DNA of 10,110 nt from Pseudomonadota bacterium. Its GTDB lineage: Bacteria > Pseudomonadota > Gammaproteobacteria > Steroidobacterales > Steroidobacteraceae. Position numbers and translations under genes: made by a program. The DNA lies in NCBI GenBank assembly GCA_021780395.1, contig JAJXYU010000170.1, positions 1 to 10,110 on the forward strand, in the 5' to 3' direction. Positions 6,329 through 10,110 of the stretch are shown here, piece after piece. The stretch's first letter is position 1. Each line of letters opens with the position of its first letter. Under the pieces are notes generated by a model, which did no database searches, was not told the DNA's origin, and worked only from the letters and a program-made list of their open reading frames with translations.

Positions 6329-9300
6329 TGCGTGTCGGGCTGCGAATCGCGATCGTCTCGCTGGGCGCCGTCGCCGCGCTCGCGGCCTCGCTCGTCGCGC
6401 TGCTCGCGCTCGCCGGCAATACGCCACGGGGACGGCGCGCGCTCGAAGCCGCGACGCGCGAACTGACCCGCGACCGGGTCGAGATCTCGGGCCTCGGCGG
6501 CGAATTTCCCGCTCACCTGACCGCGATCCGGGTGCGATTGCGGGATCGCGCCGGCGTGTGGCTGACCGCGAACGCAGTCACGGTCGACTGGGATCCGCTC
6601 GCGCTGCTGCGATATGCGGTCCGAGTCGACGAACTGCGGGTCAGGCAACTCGACCTCGTCCGGCGACCGCTTGGCTCGGCCGCGCGTCGGCGGATCTTGC
6701 CGATGCCGCGCATCGTCCTCCAGCGGGCGTCGGTCCGAGGCCTCGTGCTGGGGCCGGCCTTGGTGGGCCGGCCCGCGACCCTCGCGGTGCAGGGGGCGTT
6801 GCGGATGCGTTCGACGCATCGGTGGCGAGCGCAGATCGACGCGATCCGGCTCGACGCACCGGGCCGTTACCGCGCCGGGCTGGTCGTCGATCCGTCCGAG
6901 GTCAGCGCGCGGATCGCGGTCGAGGAGCCCGCGGGCGGACCGCTCGAAGCCTTGCTCGGGCTGCCGACTCTCGGCGGAGGGTCGGCCGACCTGCGGCTGG
7001 CAGGCCCGCGCGCGGCGGAGCAGATGCGCCTGCGAGTCGACGCCGGCGCCCTGCATGCGCGCGCCCGCGGCACGGTCGACTGGGCCGCACGGTCCGTGCA
7101 GATCAGCTACTCGATCGACGCGTCCGCGATGAATCCGCGGCCCGAGCTTGCGTGGCAGCGGATCGCCGCGACCGGGACCTGGCGCGGTGGCCTCGACGAC
7201 GGGGCCGCGACCGGCGTGATCGACGTGGAAGGATTGCGGGTCGGCCACTCGGTGTCGTTCAGCGCGGCACGGGCGACGCTTGCGGGCACCGGCGGTCGCT
7301 TGACCCTGCGTGGATCGATCGACGGATTGCGCGTCGGTGGTCCCCGGCCGGATCTTTTCGCCGCCTCGCCGATAACGTTCGACGTAGGGTTGCTGTCGAC
7401 GCCGGTGCGGCGACTGCAGATCCAGGTGGATCACCGGCTAATCGCGGTGCGCGCGACGCTCGGGTTGAGCAGCCCCTGGCAGGTCGATGGCGACATCGCG
7501 ATCCCGCAGATCGAGCCGTTCGCGGCGCTCGCCGGCCAGGCCTGGCGGGGTCGAACCGACGTCCAAGTGCACTTTCGGCCGGATGCCGCCGGGTTCGGGT
7601 TCTCGATCGACGGTCGGGCGAGCGCACTGTCCAGTCGGACCCCGGGGCTCGCGGTGCTCGGTGATCGACTGCGGCTCGCGATTCTAGGCCATGTCGGGGA
7701 TCCCGCGATCGCCGTCTCCCGGTTCCACCTCACCGGTCGCGATTGGGCGCTGAGCGCGACCGGCAGCGCGCTGCGTCGCGGCGCCGCGCCGACCGGTGGC
7801 GCAGCGGATGCGGGCGTGGCGGCATGGATCGAGTCGCTGCAGGCCCAGTGGCGGCTCGCCGGCCCGCCCCTCGCCGATTTCTCCGCTGGGCTCGCGGGCA
7901 CGCTGACCGGCAGCGGCCGGATCGCCGGACCGTGGTCCCACTTGGTCGCGGCGGCGCGATTCGTTTCGCGGTTCACGGTGCAGGGGTCGATTCCAGGCGC
8001 GCTCGAGGCGCGGGTGCACACGGATCTCGCGCCGGGTGGCGGCGGCGAGATGCAACTCACGGGGCGGTTCGCGGCCGCGCCGGTGGCTGCGACCGCGGTG
8101 TGGCGACGGGGGTCCGCGGGAACGACCGAGGTCATGCTCCGCCGCGCCGCGTGGAAGAGCGCCCGCCTCGCGGCGCAATTGACGTTCGATCGCGGCGGCG
8201 CAATCAGCGCGGCGCGGGCGCAGCTCGGCGTCGCCGATCTCGGTGACTTCGCGGCGTTCGCCGGGCAGCCGCTCGGCGGTGGATTCGTCGCCACCGGCCG
8301 CCTGCTGACCTCCACGGACGGTCATCCTCAGGTGCAGGCCAGTGCGACGATCCATCACGCGCGGTTCGGGGCGCTCGCTGGCGACGCCGAGATCCGGGCG
8401 AGCGGCCCGCCGCGCGCGCTCGCGGTCGACGTCGATGCGCACCTGCCGCAGGTTGCGGGCGCGGCCCTGCACGTGATCGCCGCCGGTGCATGGGATCCGG
8501 TCGATCGAACCCTGCGGATCGACACGGGTACGCTCCAGTACCGCGGCGAGACCGCGCGGCTGCGCACGCCCGCGCGGCTGGCCTACGCCACGGGCCTCTC
8601 GGTCGATGCGCTCGACCTCTCGCTCAATCACGCGCAATTCCGGCTGTCCGGACGGCTCGCGCCGACGCTCGCGGTGAAAGCGGAACTCGCCGGCGATACA
8701 CCGGCGCTCGTCGACTGGATCCTGCCAGGTTTCCTTGCTCGCGGAACGATCGATGCCCGGGCCGATTTGCACGGCCGGCTCGCCGCGCCGGTCGGTGAGA
8801 TCCGCTGGGATGCGCACGGGATGCGCGCCGCCGACGAAGACGCGCTGGGCCTGCCGGCCGTCGACTTTCGCGGCGTCGCGCGACTCGACGGCGATTCGGC
8901 GCAGGTCGACGGGCGCGTCGCGGCGGGCCGGAAGGCGGGGCTGACCATCACGGGCCGTATGCCGCTGCGCGCCGAGGGTCGGCTCGACCTCTCGATCGAC
9001 GGCGCGATGGACCTCGGCCTGGCGGCGCCGACTCTCGAGGCGCGCGGCATCTATCTCGCGGGATCGATGCGGATCGCGGCCGGCATCACCGGGACCCTGC
9101 GCGCGCCGCTGCTCGGCGGGCGCGTCGAACTGAAGGGCGCGCACCTGCGCGACTACGTGCGCGGCTTGAACCTCGCGAACGTGGACGCGACGCTGGTCGG
9201 CGACGGTGATGCGTTGTCGGTCGAGAAGTTCACCGGCTCCCTGCCGCCCGGCACGGTGTCGATGACCGGCCGGATCGGCGTGCTGCGCCCCGGGATCCCG

Positions 9301-10110
9301 GTCGACCTGCGGATCGTCGCGCACCATGCGACGCCCATCGCGAGCAATCTGATCACCGCGGACGTGGACGCGGACGTGCGGGTGTCCGGCACGGCGCGCG
9401 ACCGGCTCGAAGTCGCCGGCCGGATCCAGGTCCGCCGCGCGCTGATCGGGATCCCGAACGCGTTGCCGCCGGACGTCGCGGTGCTCGCAGTGCGCCGTCC
9501 CGGGGAGCAGCCCCCGGTGACGGTCCGGCCGGTCATCGTCGCGCTCGACTTGACCGTGGACGCACCGCGGCAGGTGCTGGTTCGCGGCCGCGGCCTCGAC
9601 GCCGAACTCGGAGGGGACATCCACCTCGGCGGGACCGTCGACGTCCCGGTCGCGACCGGCGATTTCACATTGCAGCGCGGCCGCTTCGACCTCGCCGGCA
9701 CCAAGCTGTCATTCACCAGCGGTCGCGTGGGATTCACCGGCAGCGGCCTGCGTCATCGTATCGACCCGTCGCTCGATTTCGTCGCCCAGACCTCGAGCGG
9801 CGGCGTGCAGACCACGCTCCGGATCACCGGTCTCGCCGACGCCCCGCGATTCGAGCTCACCAGCGTGCCACCGATGCCGCCCGATCAAATCCTCAGTACC
9901 CTGCTGTTCGGCGGCACCCATCCGGCGCAGATCTCGGCGCTGCAGGCGGCACAGGTCGGCGCGGCGCTCGCGACGCTGTCGGGTGTCGGCGGCGAGAGCC
10001 TGAATCCGTTGTCGTGGTTGCAACGCACGCTGGGTCTCGATCGGCTCACGGTCGGCTCCGCGCCCACGGCGGCCGCCGCCGGCACCGGCGGGGCCGCGCG
10101 CTCCGGCGCG
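6328..10110 (+). CDS. tamB: Translocation and assembly module protein TamB (DUF490), 3' end outside the window
   Basis: The frame is open for 1261 codons to the window end without a stop. Residues about 7-29 form a hydrophobic signal anchor (AIVSLGAVAALAASLVALLA), placing the N-terminus in the inner membrane and the rest in the periplasm. The long middle consists of repeated short beta-strand units rich in Gly, Ala, Val and Leu, as expected of the TamB/AsmA-like beta-taco fold with a hydrophobic groove. The C-terminal DUF490 region spans roughly 930 onward and includes GGDIHLGGTVDVPVATGDF and the family signature PPMPPDQILSTLLFGG, with LLFGG beginning at residue 1192, followed by LGLDRLTVGS. 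An Ala/Gly-rich linker ends the visible part. By comparison with the family, about 100 residues are missing, so the full protein should be near 1350, somewhat longer than E. coli TamB (1259). It binds TamA and supports outer-membrane protein assembly and phospholipid transport. The start overlaps the tamA stop by one base. Confidence 0.93.
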   Translation, partial: MRVGLRIAIVSLGAVAALAASLVALLALAGNTPRGRRALEAATRELTRDRVEISGLGGEFPAHLTAIRVRLRDRAGVWLTANAVTVDWDPLALLRYAVRVDELRVRQLDLVRRPLGSAARRRILPMPRIVLQRASVRGLVLGPALVGRPATLAVQGALRMRSTHRWRAQIDAIRLDAPGRYRAGLVVDPSEVSARIAVEEPAGGPLEALLGLPTLGGGSADLRLAGPRAAEQMRLRVDAGALHARARGTVDWAARSVQISYSIDASAMNPRPELAWQRIAATGTWRGGLDDGAATGVIDVEGLRVGHSVSFSAARATLAGTGGRLTLRGSIDGLRVGGPRPDLFAASPITFDVGLLSTPVRRLQIQVDHRLIAVRATLGLSSPWQVDGDIAIPQIEPFAALAGQAWRGRTDVQVHFRPDAAGFGFSIDGRASALSSRTPGLAVLGDRLRLAILGHVGDPAIAVSRFHLTGRDWALSATGSALRRGAAPTGGAADAGVAAWIESLQAQWRLAGPPLADFSAGLAGTLTGSGRIAGPWSHLVAAARFVSRFTVQGSIPGALEARVHTDLAPGGGGEMQLTGRFAAAPVAATAVWRRGSAGTTEVMLRRAAWKSARLAAQLTFDRGGAISAARAQLGVADLGDFAAFAGQPLGGGFVATGRLLTSTDGHPQVQASATIHHARFGALAGDAEIRASGPPRALAVDVDAHLPQVAGAALHVIAAGAWDPVDRTLRIDTGTLQYRGETARLRTPARLAYATGLSVDALDLSLNHAQFRLSGRLAPTLAVKAELAGDTPALVDWILPGFLARGTIDARADLHGRLAAPVGEIRWDAHGMRAADEDALGLPAVDFRGVARLDGDSAQVDGRVAAGRKAGLTITGRMPLRAEGRLDLSIDGAMDLGLAAPTLEARGIYLAGSMRIAAGITGTLRAPLLGGRVELKGAHLRDYVRGLNLANVDATLVGDGDALSVEKFTGSLPPGTVSMTGRIGVLRPGIPVDLRIVAHHATPIASNLITADVDADVRVSGTARDRLEVAGRIQVRRALIGIPNALPPDVAVLAVRRPGEQPPVTVRPVIVALDLTVDAPRQVLVRGRGLDAELGGDIHLGGTVDVPVATGDFTLQRGRFDLAGTKLSFTSGRVGFTGSGLRHRIDPSLDFVAQTSSGGVQTTLRITGLADAPRFELTSVPPMPPDQILSTLLFGGTHPAQISALQAAQVGAALATLSGVGGESLNPLSWLQRTLGLDRLTVGSAPTAAAAGTGGAARSGA

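Noticed and set aside
4385..6427. A 680-codon minus-strand open frame opposite tamA.
   Set aside because: Low-complexity, Arg-rich reading with no family resemblance, mirroring tamA codon bias.
7684..9624. A 646-codon minus-strand open frame opposite tamB.
   Set aside because: Same antisense artefact; the plus strand encodes an uninterrupted TamB with the DUF490 signature.

Overview
This 10.1 kb window is GC-rich, with a strong G/C bias at third codon positions, and it encodes a TamA/TamB outer-membrane assembly pair. It therefore comes from a Gram-negative proteobacterium, probably a high-GC beta- or gammaproteobacterium. I cannot name the genus. Nearly the whole window is coding. The genes form two functional blocks.

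Block 1 (1-3086) is a divergent pair that looks like N-methylated amine catabolism. On the minus strand, and running off the left edge, is a trimethylamine methyltransferase (MttB/COG5598) family protein that starts at a TTG codon. On the plus strand is a complete flavoenzyme of the trimethylamine/dimethylamine dehydrogenase family: an old-yellow-enzyme barrel, a 4Fe-4S motif and a dinucleotide-binding domain. The two genes are separated by a very AT-rich island (36 of 42 bases at 951-992). It carries four ATATG/CATAT half-sites, one of which belongs to a perfect 9-bp inverted repeat, and consensus TATAAT boxes pointing both ways. This looks like a shared operator over two divergent promoters. 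The dehydrogenase keeps the FMN-linking Cys, the Tyr/His catalytic pair and the iron-sulfur cysteines, but lacks two of the three aromatic bowl residues that bind trimethylamine. Its substrate is therefore probably another N-methyl compound.

Block 2 (about 3140 to beyond the right edge) is a probable operon read rightward. It holds a SAM-dependent C-methyltransferase of the sugar 3-C-methyltransferase (TylC3/TcaB9) type, then tamA, then tamB (3' end outside the window). An in-frame GTG for tamA overlaps the methyltransferase stop codon (GTGA), and the tamA stop overlaps the tamB start (TGATG), so the three genes are probably co-transcribed and partly translationally coupled. TamA (outer-membrane POTRA/barrel protein) and TamB (large inner-membrane-anchored periplasmic protein) form the translocation and assembly module, which acts in outer-membrane protein and lipid homeostasis. 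Why a sugar-type C-methyltransferase sits at the head of this operon is not explained by the sequence.

No RNA genes, mobile elements, CRISPR arrays or origins were seen. No intergenic stretch exceeds about 130 bases.
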